The position numbers and the translations under genes are program-made. The notes beneath the pieces are model-generated. The model was not told where the DNA came from, ran no database searches, and worked only from the letters and a program-made list of their open reading frames with translations. A DNA stretch of 64,000 nt. Source: an uncultured Lachnospiraceae bacterium. Its GTDB lineage: Bacteria; Bacillota; Clostridia; Lachnospirales; Lachnospiraceae. Below are positions 1 through 7,520 of this stretch, one piece after another. The stretch covers positions 1 through 64,000 of the forward strand of contig CAJUMJ010000038.1 of NCBI GenBank assembly GCA_910587095.1, read 5' to 3'. The number at the start of each line of letters is the position of its first letter. The stretch's first letter is position 1.

Positions 1-117
1 GCTGCCATGAACCTGAAGAAACTGGCGATGTGGAAATGGAAGGCAGCTCACCGACAGTTTTTTGTCGCGATGAGTATTGCTGCTTTAAAAAAGAACCTCT
101 GCTGTGCTGCTGCATAA
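1..117 (+). mobile_element. C-terminal end of an IS1182-like transposase, cut by the window edge
   Basis: An open frame runs in from the left edge and stops with TAA at 115-117. Its tail begins AAMNLKKLAMWKWK, which resembles the closing residues of IS1182/IS1380-type DDE transposases. Only 38 residues are visible, so it cannot be said whether the element is complete outside the window. A hairpin at 91-128 overlaps the stop and may mark the element end. Confidence 0.5.
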
Positions 118-128
118 CAGGGGTTCTT
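91..128 (+). repeat. Inverted repeat over the transposase stop codon
   Basis: AAGAACCTCTG (91-101) pairs with CAGGGGTTCTT (118-128) with one G-T pair. It overlaps the end of the transposase frame. It could be a read-out barrier or part of the insertion sequence end. There is no T-run behind it. Confidence 0.4.
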
Positions 129-139
129 TGACAGTCTGT

Positions 140-168
140 GTGGTTACTTCGTAACCACTCTGTTTTTT
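140..168 (+). terminator. Rho-independent terminator behind the transposase fragment
   Basis: GTGGTTAC (140-147), a TTC loop and GTAACCAC (151-158) form a perfect 8-bp stem. A run of six T follows at 163-168. Confidence 0.65.
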
Positions 169-191
169 CACCACAACCTCCATGATTCCTA

Positions 192-221
192 TTGCCTGCA
201 CCAAACCGCTCGTGCTATAGT
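192..221 (+). promoter_or_regulatory. Sigma-A promoter candidate for the gene at 458
   Basis: TTGCCT at 192-197 and TATAGT at 216-221 are 18 bases apart, with TG one base before the -10 box (TGCTATAGT). Transcription would start near 228 and pass through the duplicated 98-bp element before reaching the gene at 458. A GGAGG at 251 stands in front of the first copy without an ATG at a normal distance. Confidence 0.5.
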
Positions 222-260
222 GTTCATACAATCAGATCATTTTAATTTACGGAGGTATAA

Positions 261-456
261 GATTGAAAATTAAAATTTTCAATCGCGAGATTTGTGCCTG
301 CGCGTTGCTTGACACAAACTCGTTATGCGCAAAGAGCAGCGCAGAAATGGAGAGAAAAGATTGAAAATTAAAATTTTTAATCGCGAGATTTGTGCCTGCG
401 CGTTGCTTGACACAAACTCGTTATGCGCAAAGAGCAACGCAGAAATGGAGAAAAAA
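261..456 (+). repeat. Two tandem copies of a 98-bp element made of hairpins
   Basis: Copy 1 is 261-358 and copy 2 is 359-456. Within copy 1 a near-perfect palindrome fills 261-284, a second stem pairs TTTGTG (291-296) with CACAAA (313-318) inside flanking CGAG/CTCG, and a third pairs TGCGC with GCGCA around 326-343. The copies differ at two clear places, 280 versus 378 and 338 versus 436, and both changes weaken a stem in copy 2. Copy 2 ends directly at the ribosome binding site of the next gene, so the element forms most of that gene's leader. Each copy can also be read as about 32 open codons starting with TTG, but no protein family is recognised in them. Confidence 0.75.
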
Positions 457-457
457 T

Positions 458-898
458 ATGGCAGAAGCACATAAGAAGGGTTTGGATGCCGGGCTGGTAG
501 GGAATGATTTAGAGAATTGCTGTCGGACAGAATCGGCATGCGGACAGTGTCAGAAAAGTAACTGTATCATAGGATACGGGAAAGAGTGCATCAATGCTTA
601 CAAACAGGCTCCTAAAAAGGAGGTCGCACAGGGAATGGCGCATATTCCCACAATGGACTTCAAGGTGTTTGAAGAGGAGGAGTTGGAAAGATCGATTGCA
701 CATATATTAAAGGAATGTAAGGACTGCAAGGAGGAGCATACGCAAGACTGTATTATCAATGTGATAAGAAGCTGCTATGAGGTGGGCCTGTTAGGCGACA
801 TACAGCCGTATGAAGGCAGCGCGTTGCAGTATCTAATGTATTTGAAAGAGAACTTCCCCGAAAAGTCTCTCCATATCGCCGACCTTTACAGAAGTTGA
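458..898 (+). CDS. Unrecognised cysteine-rich small protein (146 aa)
   Basis: The ATG at 458 follows GGAG at 447-450 by seven bases, so I start here rather than at an in-frame codon further upstream inside the repeat. The protein starts MAEAHKKGLDAG. It is soluble, with no signal peptide or membrane segment. Near residues 22-45 there are several cysteines in the pattern CC-x7-C-x2-C-x3-C-x7-C, and two more groups lie near residues 87-100, which suggests metal binding or a redox role. I do not recognise the family. The gene stands alone: it is preceded by the duplicated element and a promoter at 192-221, and followed by a strong terminator at 932-964. The frame, start and terminator make it a real gene; its function is open. 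Confidence 0.7.
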   Translation: MAEAHKKGLDAGLVGNDLENCCRTESACGQCQKSNCIIGYGKECINAYKQAPKKEVAQGMAHIPTMDFKVFEEEELERSIAHILKECKDCKEEHTQDCIINVIRSCYEVGLLGDIQPYEGSALQYLMYLKENFPEKSLHIADLYRS

Positions 899-931
899 TA
901 CGGTTCCGTTTTTACCGCAGAGAAACGGCGT

Positions 932-964
932 AAAGCACTTAAGAGAAATCTTAAGTGCTTTTGT
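932..964 (+). terminator. Strong rho-independent terminator
   Basis: AAAGCACTTAAGA (932-944), loop GAAA, and TCTTAAGTGCTTT (949-961) make a perfect 13-bp stem ending in T residues. It closes the gene at 458-898 and separates it from the convergent permease gene. Confidence 0.85.
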
Positions 965-975
965 GTGTAGTCTAT

Positions 976-2982
976 TCACTTTCTAACAATCCAATAATAT
1001 GTCCTTGCCGTCATCAGGTAACTTCCCGCGTAAAGAAGCGCAACCACCGCCGCCACACCTACACAGCAGCGGATCAGAAGCCCGGTATCGAAAAACCGCA
1101 ATGCCGCCAGAAGCCCGTTCACCATCACAAGACCTGCCGCCGTGTGCAGAAAAGCTCCCGCAAGGGGCAGGAAAAACACCAATAGAATCTGCCTGCGGAT
1201 CGTTCCGCGGATTTCCGCGTCGCTCATGCCCACCTTTCTCATAATCCCGAAACCGTCCTGATCCTCATACCCTTCCGACACCTGTTTAAAGTACATGATG
1301 AGCAGCAGACACATAAAAAACAAAAGCCCGAATACCATACCGATAAAGAGCAGGCCGCCGTTCAAGGAGCGGTTCTCATCCCTGCCATCCAGTCCGTTCT
1401 CGATCCGCAAAAAATCCTGCTGCCCCTGACACCACGCCGACCACTCTCCGATAAAAGCGTCCCTCTCCGTCTCCTTTCCGTCAAGCAGAATGCACAGGTG
1501 CTTCACACCGCTGTGCAGAAACCCTTCCAGATCGGTCACACCGTTCGCCTCGGCCCACGCCGTCACAAACCTGTCAAAGGCCTGTCGATCCTTCACCACA
1601 ATCACATATTGGGCGGTAAAACTAAACATCCTGTTTTTTGCCTGCGGAAAAGGATAAATCCGCTCCGGCTCCTCCTTGACAGACGCCTCCACTCCCATAA
1701 AGTTTACACTGTCAAATTCAAAAGCCGGTCCTGTGGAATACAGCAGCACTTCGTTCGCCTCCAGACTTTTTTCCTGTCTCTCCATCCGGTTATAGTCATC
1801 CAGTGTCAGCAGCGTGACCCCATACTGGTCGCCAAATGCCAATTCGGAGGCAGCGGTAAACGCGTTGCTTCCCTGCTGTCTGCCGCAGGTAAGCTTCATG
1901 CCGTTATAACAGTCCAGCCTCGCTACTCCCTGCCCGTACTTTTTTGAGAGCGCCGCTGCCTTCTCCCGCGCCATTTCCATCACGTTGCTGCTCTCCGAGT
2001 AGGAAACCTCCATATCGTAAGGATAGTCGTAGTAGTCGACCTGATCCATTCCCGTCCACAAAGTAACCGTACAAGTCAACGTAATCAGAAGCATGGTGGA
2101 AAAAATGCAGATATTGGACAGGCCCGCCGCATTCTTTTTCATACGGTACAACATGCCGGAAATGGTCACCTGATTGGACGGTCTGTAGTATATATTTTTT
2201 CTTTTCTTCAAAAACCGCAGAAAAGCCACGCTTCCCGAGGTGAACAAAAAATAAGTGCCAAGCACCACCAGAAGTACAGCCAGAAAGAAGTCTGTAAAAA
2301 TCATACTGTCCAACTTGCTGGTGACGGAAATATAATAACCGCACACCAAAAAAATCACGCCCGCCGCAGTCCAAAGCCAGGTCCGTTTCAGTTCCTTCTC
2401 CCCCTTCCTGCTCTCGTCCAAAAGCTCTGTCGGTTTCATGCGGTAAAAACTCCACAGACTTTTGATATAGACACAGAGAAAGACAACCGCAAAATACCGC
2501 AACGTCTCGATGACTGCCTCTATGGAAAAGTAGAACGTTGCCTCCACATCCAGCCGCGACATGCGAAGCAGCAGGAGAAACATCAACTTATTCAGCACAA
2601 AGCCAAGTATGATACCCGCAGATACACTGACCAGATACAGTCCCATATTTTCACAGAAAAGCATGATGCCAATATGTTTCCGTTCCAGTCCCAAAAGACT
2701 GTAAAGTCCAAGTTCCCGCCGCCTCCGCTTCTGCAAAAAACTGCTCGCATAGAGCAGAAACAACAGCAAAATAACAGAAAGCAGCCCCTTCCCCAGCGAG
2801 AGCATCAGCCATGCGTATGCCGCCTTTGGCAGCCTCTCCATCAGATCGTTGTGTAAAAGAGAAGAAAACAGGTAATAGCTGAACACGGAAAAAAAGCACG
2901 CCATGAGATAAGGACGGTAAACCAGTTTATTCCGAACCACCCCTCTGTAAGCCATAACCGGCAGTAGTTTTAATTTATTCAT
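976..2982 (-). CDS. BceB-type ABC transporter permease
   Basis: This is the membrane part of an antimicrobial peptide detoxification and sensing transporter of the BceAB family. The product has about ten hydrophobic segments in the FtsX/MacB-like arrangement. A stretch of about 220 residues between segments 7 and 8 (roughly residues 320-545) forms the large extracellular domain that defines BceB and senses the peptide. The length of 668 residues fits the family. I choose the ATG at 2982 (MNKLKLL) because GGAGG lies 11 bases before it; a GTG at 2994 sits directly on that site. The ATPase gene ends 25 bases upstream, and the kinase and regulator genes precede it, so this is the last gene of a complete Bce module. 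The substrate, such as bacitracin or a lantibiotic, cannot be read from the sequence. Confidence 0.88.
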   Translation of the reverse strand: MNKLKLLPVMAYRGVVRNKLVYRPYLMACFFSVFSYYLFSSLLHNDLMERLPKAAYAWLMLSLGKGLLSVILLLFLLYASSFLQKRRRRELGLYSLLGLERKHIGIMLFCENMGLYLVSVSAGIILGFVLNKLMFLLLLRMSRLDVEATFYFSIEAVIETLRYFAVVFLCVYIKSLWSFYRMKPTELLDESRKGEKELKRTWLWTAAGVIFLVCGYYISVTSKLDSMIFTDFFLAVLLVVLGTYFLFTSGSVAFLRFLKKRKNIYYRPSNQVTISGMLYRMKKNAAGLSNICIFSTMLLITLTCTVTLWTGMDQVDYYDYPYDMEVSYSESSNVMEMAREKAAALSKKYGQGVARLDCYNGMKLTCGRQQGSNAFTAASELAFGDQYGVTLLTLDDYNRMERQEKSLEANEVLLYSTGPAFEFDSVNFMGVEASVKEEPERIYPFPQAKNRMFSFTAQYVIVVKDRQAFDRFVTAWAEANGVTDLEGFLHSGVKHLCILLDGKETERDAFIGEWSAWCQGQQDFLRIENGLDGRDENRSLNGGLLFIGMVFGLLFFMCLLLIMYFKQVSEGYEDQDGFGIMRKVGMSDAEIRGTIRRQILLVFFLPLAGAFLHTAAGLVMVNGLLAALRFFDTGLLIRCCVGVAAVVALLYAGSYLMTARTYYWIVRK

Positions 2983-3007
2983 AATTTCGCGCACCTCCCA
3001 TTCTCAT

Positions 3008-3799
3008 TTACTCCTGATCCGAAGCGTCCATCTCTTCGCCGCTGCCCTGCTGCGCCTGTATCACCGTCAGGGCGTCCAATATCATGCGGTACATTTCGTC
3101 GCGGCTCCGTCCTCCTCTGTAGATCTGATGGAACACGCAGCCGTCCTTGATAAAGAGCACCCGCCCCGCGTGTGCCGCTGCCTGTATGCTGTGGGTCACC
3201 ATGAGAATCGTCTGCCCCTCTCCGTTTATCTCCCCAAAAAGTTTCAGAAGTTTCCCGGAAGCGCGTGAATCCAGCGCCCCCGTCGGCTCGTCCGCCAGCA
3301 CGATATCCGGCCTTGTGATCAGTGCCCGGCACACCGCCGCCCGCTGTTTCTGTCCGCCCGACACTTCGTAAGGATATTTATCCAAAAGGTCTGCGATCGC
3401 CAGTTTCCCGGAAAGGGGCAAAATCCGCTCCTCCATCTCCCGGTAAGGCACTCCCGCCAACACTAACGGCAGAAAAATGTTATCCCGCAGGGACATGGTG
3501 TCAAGCAGATTAAAATCCTGAAAGACAAAGCCCAAATGGTCGCGCCTGAACGCACAAAGGTCCTTCTGGCTGACCTTGGAAAGCTCCTGTCCGTTTAACA
3601 ACACCTGTCCGCTGGTTGCCGTGTCCAGAGAGGCCAGAATATTTAAGAGCGTGGTCTTTCCCGAGCCCGACTCCCCCATGATGGCTACATACTCCCCTTC
3701 CTCCACGGAAAAGTTCACGTCGCGTAACGCCTGCACTTTCACCGCGCCAAAGCGGGTGGTGTAAGTTTTCTTTACGTTTTTTACGGTTAACAGTGACAT
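3008..3799 (-). CDS. BceA-type ABC transporter ATP-binding protein
   Basis: This is the cytoplasmic ATPase partner of the permease at 976-2982. The Walker A motif GESGSGKT lies near residue 39, the signature SGGQKQR near 143, and the Walker B with DEPTGALD near 165. This layout is typical of the MacB/LolD/BceA subfamily. The ATG at 3799 (MSLLTVKNVKKTY) is chosen because AAGGAGG stands six bases before it; the frame stays open further upstream but has no better signal. The protein has 263 residues. An 86-base gap separates it from the kinase gene. That gap holds a promoter and a BceR-type palindrome (3885-3900), which suggests that the transporter genes can be induced separately from the regulator and kinase. 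Confidence 0.92.
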   Translation of the reverse strand: MSLLTVKNVKKTYTTRFGAVKVQALRDVNFSVEEGEYVAIMGESGSGKTTLLNILASLDTATSGQVLLNGQELSKVSQKDLCAFRRDHLGFVFQDFNLLDTMSLRDNIFLPLVLAGVPYREMEERILPLSGKLAIADLLDKYPYEVSGGQKQRAAVCRALITRPDIVLADEPTGALDSRASGKLLKLFGEINGEGQTILMVTHSIQAAAHAGRVLFIKDGCVFHQIYRGGRSRDEMYRMILDALTVIQAQQGSGEEMDASDQE

Positions 3800-3853
3800 G
3801 GTCGTCCTCCTTGTTTGTTTTCTCTTATGATAAACAAAAAGGAAATGCGCTGC

Positions 3854-3882
3854 CATGTATCCGGCTTACATTTCCCTGTCAT
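3854..3882 (-). promoter_or_regulatory. Promoter candidate of the BceAB-type genes
   Basis: On the minus strand, ATGACA (3882-3877) and TACATG (3859-3854) are 17 bases apart. The -10 match is weak, which is usual for activator-dependent promoters. It lies just downstream of the palindrome at 3885-3900 and 55 bases before the ATPase start. Confidence 0.4.
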
Positions 3883-3884
3883 AA

Positions 3885-3900
3885 CTTACATTTTTGTAAG
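3885..3900 (-). promoter_or_regulatory. BceR-type operator
   Basis: CTTACA-TTTT-TGTAAG is a perfect inverted repeat. It fits the published pattern for BceR-like regulators, TNACA-N4-TGTAA, as I remember it. It overlaps the stop codon of the kinase gene and sits upstream of the transporter genes, where the regulator at 4952-5677 would be expected to bind. Confidence 0.6.
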
Positions 3901-4959
3901 GACCTCCTGCGCGATACCGAGAAACACCTTCGTCCCCTCGCCCCGCTTCGACTCCACACGGATGGACAGCCCCAGCCTGTCCATAATCTGCCTGCACAGA
4001 TACAGACCGATGCCTGTGGATTTATTTCCCATACGCCCGTTATATCCTGTAAATCCCCGCTCAAAAATGCGAGGCAGGTCACTCTCCTCAATGCCGATTC
4101 CCGTATCTTCTATCACAAGAAAACTGCAGGCATCCTTGACGTGTCTGCCCGTCTCATCCACCCCGTAAATGGAAATTGTGCCCTCTTTCGTGTACTTTAA
4201 CGCGTTGGAAAGCACCTGCTCTGCCACAAAGGAAAACCACTTGCCGTCCGTGATCACATATGTATGACACGCCTCCAACTGCAGATTAACCCCAGCCCCA
4301 CTGAAAAGAAGCCAGAATTTTTTGAGCGCCTTCTTTACCAGCTCGTCCACATCCAGCCTTGCAAAAGAAAGATCCGCCGAAATGCTATCCATTCTGGCAA
4401 AGTGGAGAGCCATATCCACATATTGTCCCGTCTTGAAAACTTCCTCCCGAAGCTGTCTCGCAATCTGCGTTTTTGCATCGCTGCCCGCCATACCAGTTTC
4501 CGTCACGACTGGATCGGCGTTTTGTAAAAGCAGATCCATAGCAGAGAGCGGCACCTTGATCTGGTGTGTCCACATGGTGTAATAATCCGCCATGTTCTGC
4601 TGCTGCTCGTCAAGCTGTGTCACCAGCGCCTTTTTCTCCGCCTCCTGCGCTGCGATGATCTGCTGGTACGCCTGTTCCATGGAGGAAGCAGTCAGGGGCA
4701 TACCGTCCGCTCTCTCTTCCGCCATGAGAAGCCGCTGCAATTCCCCATATTTTTCCCGATATCTCAAATAGTCCCACAAAAGATAGCAGCCCCCGAAAAA
4801 GGCGGCAATTCCCAACGCATAAGTCATATTTTCGACCACGCTCCCATAGCCGTAGAGCGCGGCTACCATCATAAAAATAAGCGCCTCCACAATGTAAAAA
4901 GAAACCGGGACGATCCGCTCCCGCAGATAGACCGCCGGTATACAGGTTTTCTTATCCAT
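3886..4959 (-). CDS. BceS-type intramembrane-sensing histidine kinase
   Basis: This sensor kinase partners the regulator at 4952-5677 and probably senses through the BceAB-type transporter. It has two membrane segments within about the first 70 residues, joined by a very short loop, so there is no extracellular sensor domain. This is the hallmark of intramembrane-sensing kinases. The phosphorylated histidine lies in WTHQIKVP near residue 131. The ATPase domain shows SNALKYTKEG and the GIGL box in STGIGLYL. The length of 357 residues fits BceS relatives. The ATG at 4957-4959 overlaps the end of the regulator gene by eight bases, which points to translational coupling. Confidence 0.9.
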   Translation of the reverse strand: MDKKTCIPAVYLRERIVPVSFYIVEALIFMMVAALYGYGSVVENMTYALGIAAFFGGCYLLWDYLRYREKYGELQRLLMAEERADGMPLTASSMEQAYQQIIAAQEAEKKALVTQLDEQQQNMADYYTMWTHQIKVPLSAMDLLLQNADPVVTETGMAGSDAKTQIARQLREEVFKTGQYVDMALHFARMDSISADLSFARLDVDELVKKALKKFWLLFSGAGVNLQLEACHTYVITDGKWFSFVAEQVLSNALKYTKEGTISIYGVDETGRHVKDACSFLVIEDTGIGIEESDLPRIFERGFTGYNGRMGNKSTGIGLYLCRQIMDRLGLSIRVESKRGEGTKVFLGIAQEVLTKM

Positions 4960-5677
4960 TATCTACTCTCTCTCCAGAAATTCCGCCATTGTAACTGTCT
5001 CCTGCCTCCCCAAGCAGATACCCCACACCCTTCTTTGTCTGAATCAGCTCCGACAGCCCGATTTGGGCAAGCCGTTTGCGCAGGCGGTTCATGTTCACCG
5101 TGAGGGTATTGTCATCCACAAAGCACTCGTCGTCCCATAGCCGCTTCATCAACAAATCCCTGCCGACCACGCCGCCCGCCGCCTCGAAGAGTGTCTGCAA
5201 AATACGGAACTCGTTTTTCGTCAGTTCAATGCGCCTTCCCTGTCGAGAAAGCGACATATCCGTCATATTTAACAGCGCGCCCCGGTACTCCAGCACCGTC
5301 CCCGACACCGTGAATGCGTAGGCGCGCCTTAAAAGCGCCTGTATCTTTGCCTGTAATATTTCCAGATCAAAAGGCTTTACCACAAAGTCGTCGCCGCCCA
5401 TATTGACCGCCATCACCACATTCATGTTGTCCGAAGCCGACGAGATAAAAATGATCGGCACCTGAGAGACTTTGCGGATCTCGCCGCACCAGTAGTAGCC
5501 GTTGTAAAAGGGCAGACCGATATCCAGCAGCACAAGCTGAGGTTCGCAGGATACAAACTGCCCCATCACATCCGCAAAATCTTTGACAGCCTCCACCTCA
5601 TAGCCCCACTTTTCCAGATATTTCCCGATCTGCCCTGCGATGACTTTATCATCCTCCACTACAAGTATTTTGTACAT
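4952..5677 (-). CDS. BceR-type response regulator (OmpR family)
   Basis: This DNA-binding regulator of the Bce module should activate the transporter genes when phosphorylated by the kinase downstream. The receiver domain begins MYKILVVEDD, with the phosphoacceptor Asp52 in LLDIGLP and the conserved lysine in VVKPFD. A winged-helix domain (about residues 130-230) contains ELTKNEFRIL and ends in KKGVGYLL. I start at 5677, where the family N-terminus begins and AAAGGAG precedes it; the frame is open for 61 more codons upstream, but these do not resemble a protein. The protein has 241 residues. It is the first gene of the module on the minus strand. Confidence 0.9.
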   Translation of the reverse strand: MYKILVVEDDKVIAGQIGKYLEKWGYEVEAVKDFADVMGQFVSCEPQLVLLDIGLPFYNGYYWCGEIRKVSQVPIIFISSASDNMNVVMAVNMGGDDFVVKPFDLEILQAKIQALLRRAYAFTVSGTVLEYRGALLNMTDMSLSRQGRRIELTKNEFRILQTLFEAAGGVVGRDLLMKRLWDDECFVDDNTLTVNMNRLRKRLAQIGLSELIQTKKGVGYLLGEAGDSYNGGISGERVDNG

Positions 5678-5775
5678 TGCCTGTACCTCTCCTTTGCGGA
5701 AATTCAAATCAAAACAGAGAATGCCGCTTTTCATTTTAATATACCGCATTTTGATGGACATTTTCAATGGATTTT

Positions 5776-6750
5776 TCAACCGTTTCCCTTCGTCCTGCCA
5801 AATATCCCCCGAACCGTCAAAGCCATCCCCACCACACAGCATCCGATCAGCACAAGCCATCTGATATTTCCGTCAACCGTATCCACATTCCAGACCAGGG
5901 GCTTGAACGCGGGAAGGGAACGCTCAGCCCCAATCCACCTGTTGACCAGATAGTTAGCCAAAAACCCATAAACCCCAACCAGCATCGTACAGATGCCCGC
6001 CTTCAGAAATCTATTACAGTTTACATAACGTATCAACAGGAATACAAACCATGCAAACAGCAGGCACGGAAAGGATATCTTCGGCGCAAGATTCCCAAAT
6101 TCAGCAGATTTCACATACACGCCGATCACGAACATCATCAATATATATAGGAAAGTATCGACAGCCATTACCGTCAATCCCTTGTAACCGCCAAGCATCG
6201 ACCGGAGCGGCTGCGCATACACCACAAGCGGCAGAAAGCAGACCGAAAGCCCGAACAGAACCGTCGCCGACACAAGGAAAAACCAAGTTCCATGGGTGTA
6301 AATGCAGATCACTCCAAACAGCAAAAGCAGGCTCGCCGTGAATGTTGCCAGTGTCCAAAGCAGTTTATACTCCGGCATCATAAGCGGTACTATGCTAAGT
6401 GACGCCGCCGTAAGCAATGAGGCGAGCACGATAAAGAACCAGTCAAGCGCCACTCCGGTGGCCAGATTCACAATCAGGCAGACCAGCACCGGAATCATAA
6501 AAACACCGGCAATAGCCGCACCGATCACGGCGGACTTCCTCTTAAAAAATTTTGCCTGCCTGTGAAGCACGTCCACGGTTTCTGCCTCCAGACTGTTCTC
6601 CACCTCCTCGCTTTGCATCTGCCGTAAGAGCGCGGAACAATCCCTGCAGCCCGTCAGATGTTCCTCCACAAGCCCTCTGCTCTCCTCGCTGCAGATTTGA
6701 TCCGCATAGAGCGGAAGTAAATCCTTTATCACATTACAATTCAGTTCCAT
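5776..6750 (-). CDS. Membrane anti-sigma factor with zinc-finger domain
   Basis: The first 50 residues contain H-x3-C-x2-C in HLTGCRDC, the mark of zinc-binding anti-sigma domains (zf-HC2). About seven or eight hydrophobic segments follow from residue 80 to the end, which is more than in simple anti-sigma factors. It should hold the ECF sigma factor of 6734-7237 at the membrane until a signal arrives. The ATG at 6750 (MELNCNVIKDLLPLY) is chosen because the family N-terminus starts here; it overlaps the end of the sigma gene by 17 bases, so the two are coupled. The signal is unknown; envelope stress is a reasonable guess for this layout. Confidence 0.82.
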   Translation of the reverse strand: MELNCNVIKDLLPLYADQICSEESRGLVEEHLTGCRDCSALLRQMQSEEVENSLEAETVDVLHRQAKFFKRKSAVIGAAIAGVFMIPVLVCLIVNLATGVALDWFFIVLASLLTAASLSIVPLMMPEYKLLWTLATFTASLLLLFGVICIYTHGTWFFLVSATVLFGLSVCFLPLVVYAQPLRSMLGGYKGLTVMAVDTFLYILMMFVIGVYVKSAEFGNLAPKISFPCLLFAWFVFLLIRYVNCNRFLKAGICTMLVGVYGFLANYLVNRWIGAERSLPAFKPLVWNVDTVDGNIRWLVLIGCCVVGMALTVRGIFGRTKGNG

Positions 6751-7237
6751 GAATCCCCATCCTTTCCATAAGCTTACATTTGGCACGGTGGTATGTAACC
6801 CTCGCCCAGCTCTCTGTCCTGCCGCAGATCCCGCTGATTTCCCGAAAAGACATCTCTCCGAAAATCCGCAGTTCAAACACCTTGCGATAGGGTTCTTCCA
6901 GTTCATGTAACACCTGATGAATCTGATAAGAAGTATCCTTATCCTCCACTTCCCGGGCGACGTCGATGCCGCTGTCGGTGTCCGCATCAGGCGGCACGGG
7001 CGCGGCGCGTTTTGCCTGCCGCCGCATTTCATCGACAAAAAGATTTCTGGCAATGGAACAGAGCCATGTCACCGCATCCGATTCCCCGCGAAAAGAAGCC
7101 TTTGTGGTAAACGCCTTATAAAACGTCTCCTGCGTAATCTCCTCCGCCATATGCGTCTTCCCCGCAAGCGACATCACATAGGAATACACCCGCATATAAT
7201 ATGTTTGATACAGTTTTTCAAACGCCGCTTTCTCCAC
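6734..7237 (-). CDS. RNA polymerase ECF sigma factor
   Basis: This is a 167-residue ECF-type sigma factor. Region 2 spans about residues 5-75 (with EEITQETFYKAF and the tail of region 2.4) and region 4 about 105-160 (RKVFELRIFGEMSFREIS). It is the first gene of a two-gene unit with its anti-sigma factor. Upstream lies TGTAAC-N16-CGTC (7299-7274), the type of promoter read by SigM/SigX-like factors, so autoregulation is likely. The start is the only ATG that gives a complete region 2. The regulon cannot be deduced from this window alone. Confidence 0.88.
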   Translation of the reverse strand: MEKAAFEKLYQTYYMRVYSYVMSLAGKTHMAEEITQETFYKAFTTKASFRGESDAVTWLCSIARNLFVDEMRRQAKRAAPVPPDADTDSGIDVAREVEDKDTSYQIHQVLHELEEPYRKVFELRIFGEMSFREISGICGRTESWARVTYHRAKCKLMERMGIHGTEL

Positions 7238-7270
7238 CTGCCATCACCTCTACTTCCGTGCTTTCATTGG

Positions 7271-7299
7271 TTAGACGGATTCACACCTGTTTTGTTACA
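7271..7299 (-). promoter_or_regulatory. ECF-type promoter in front of the sigma gene
   Basis: Minus-strand TGTAAC (7299-7294) is followed after 16 bases by CGTCTAA (7277-7271). This fits the bipartite consensus of Bacillus extracytoplasmic sigma factors (TGAAAC or TGTAAC, 16 bases, CGTC). It ends 34 bases before the sigma start codon, so the sigma factor probably drives its own operon. Confidence 0.6.
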
Positions 7300-7343
7300 G
7301 CAAAAGAAAATAAATTTAATTGAATTCCGTCCACTAATAATGC

Positions 7344-7372
7344 TTGCGACACTTTGGAGATTGTGGTATATT
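7344..7372 (+). promoter_or_regulatory. Sigma-A promoter of a small RNA
   Basis: TTGCGA (7344-7349) and TATATT (7367-7372) are 17 bases apart. No start codon with a ribosome binding site follows, and a terminator lies about 110 bases downstream. Confidence 0.5.
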
Positions 7373-7378
7373 GAACAT

Positions 7379-7492
7379 AAAGAAGGACATCTGCGCTAAC
7401 AGATGTCCAACGGGAGTTGCCGATAGACGGTTAGCCCGATTATTTAGTCACAAAATAGCCGTAACTTTGGTCGGGTGGGCGGCTATTTTTGT
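7379..7492 (+). ncRNA. Putative RNA antitoxin of a decayed type I toxin-antitoxin locus
   Basis: A transcript of about 110 bases is defined by the promoter at 7344-7372 and the terminator at 7449-7492. It begins with a perfect hairpin, GGACATCTG (7385-7393) with CAGATGTCC (7400-7408). The middle and the end look like the conserved 3' part of Firmicute loci annotated as putative holin-like toxin (the TxpA/RatA and related type I class), in which an antisense RNA overlaps the toxin mRNA tail. The minus strand here carries the toxin tail. The family match is from memory and was not searched. Confidence 0.5.
7449..7492 (+). terminator. Shared terminator of the small RNA
   Basis: AAAATAGCC (7452-7460) pairs with GGCTATTTTT (7481-7490), with a 20-base loop and a T-run inside the stem. 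On the minus strand the same stem would end the former toxin mRNA and possibly the acetyltransferase mRNA. Confidence 0.7.
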
Positions 7493-7518
7493 GTCTTATT
7501 ATTATCTTTGCTACTCAC
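7483..7518 (-). pseudogene. C-terminal remnant of a holin-like type I toxin
   Basis: The minus strand reads SSKDNNKTQK and a stop directly before the terminator stem. Charged tails of this kind end small holin-like toxins, and the sequence behind it matches the usual 3' region of such genes. The hydrophobic part of the toxin is missing. The acetyltransferase gene at 7521-7967 ends only two bases away, so a rearrangement seems to have replaced the toxin body. Confidence 0.4.
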
Positions 7519-7520
7519 TC

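Noticed and set aside
261..456. Two small genes of about 32 codons starting with TTG, one in each 98-bp copy
   Set aside because: The first has a GGAGG in front, but the sequence is better explained by stems, and the two copies end in different ways. No known peptide was recognised.
261..456. A CRISPR array
   Set aside because: Only two adjacent 98-base copies, without spacers and without cas genes anywhere in the window.
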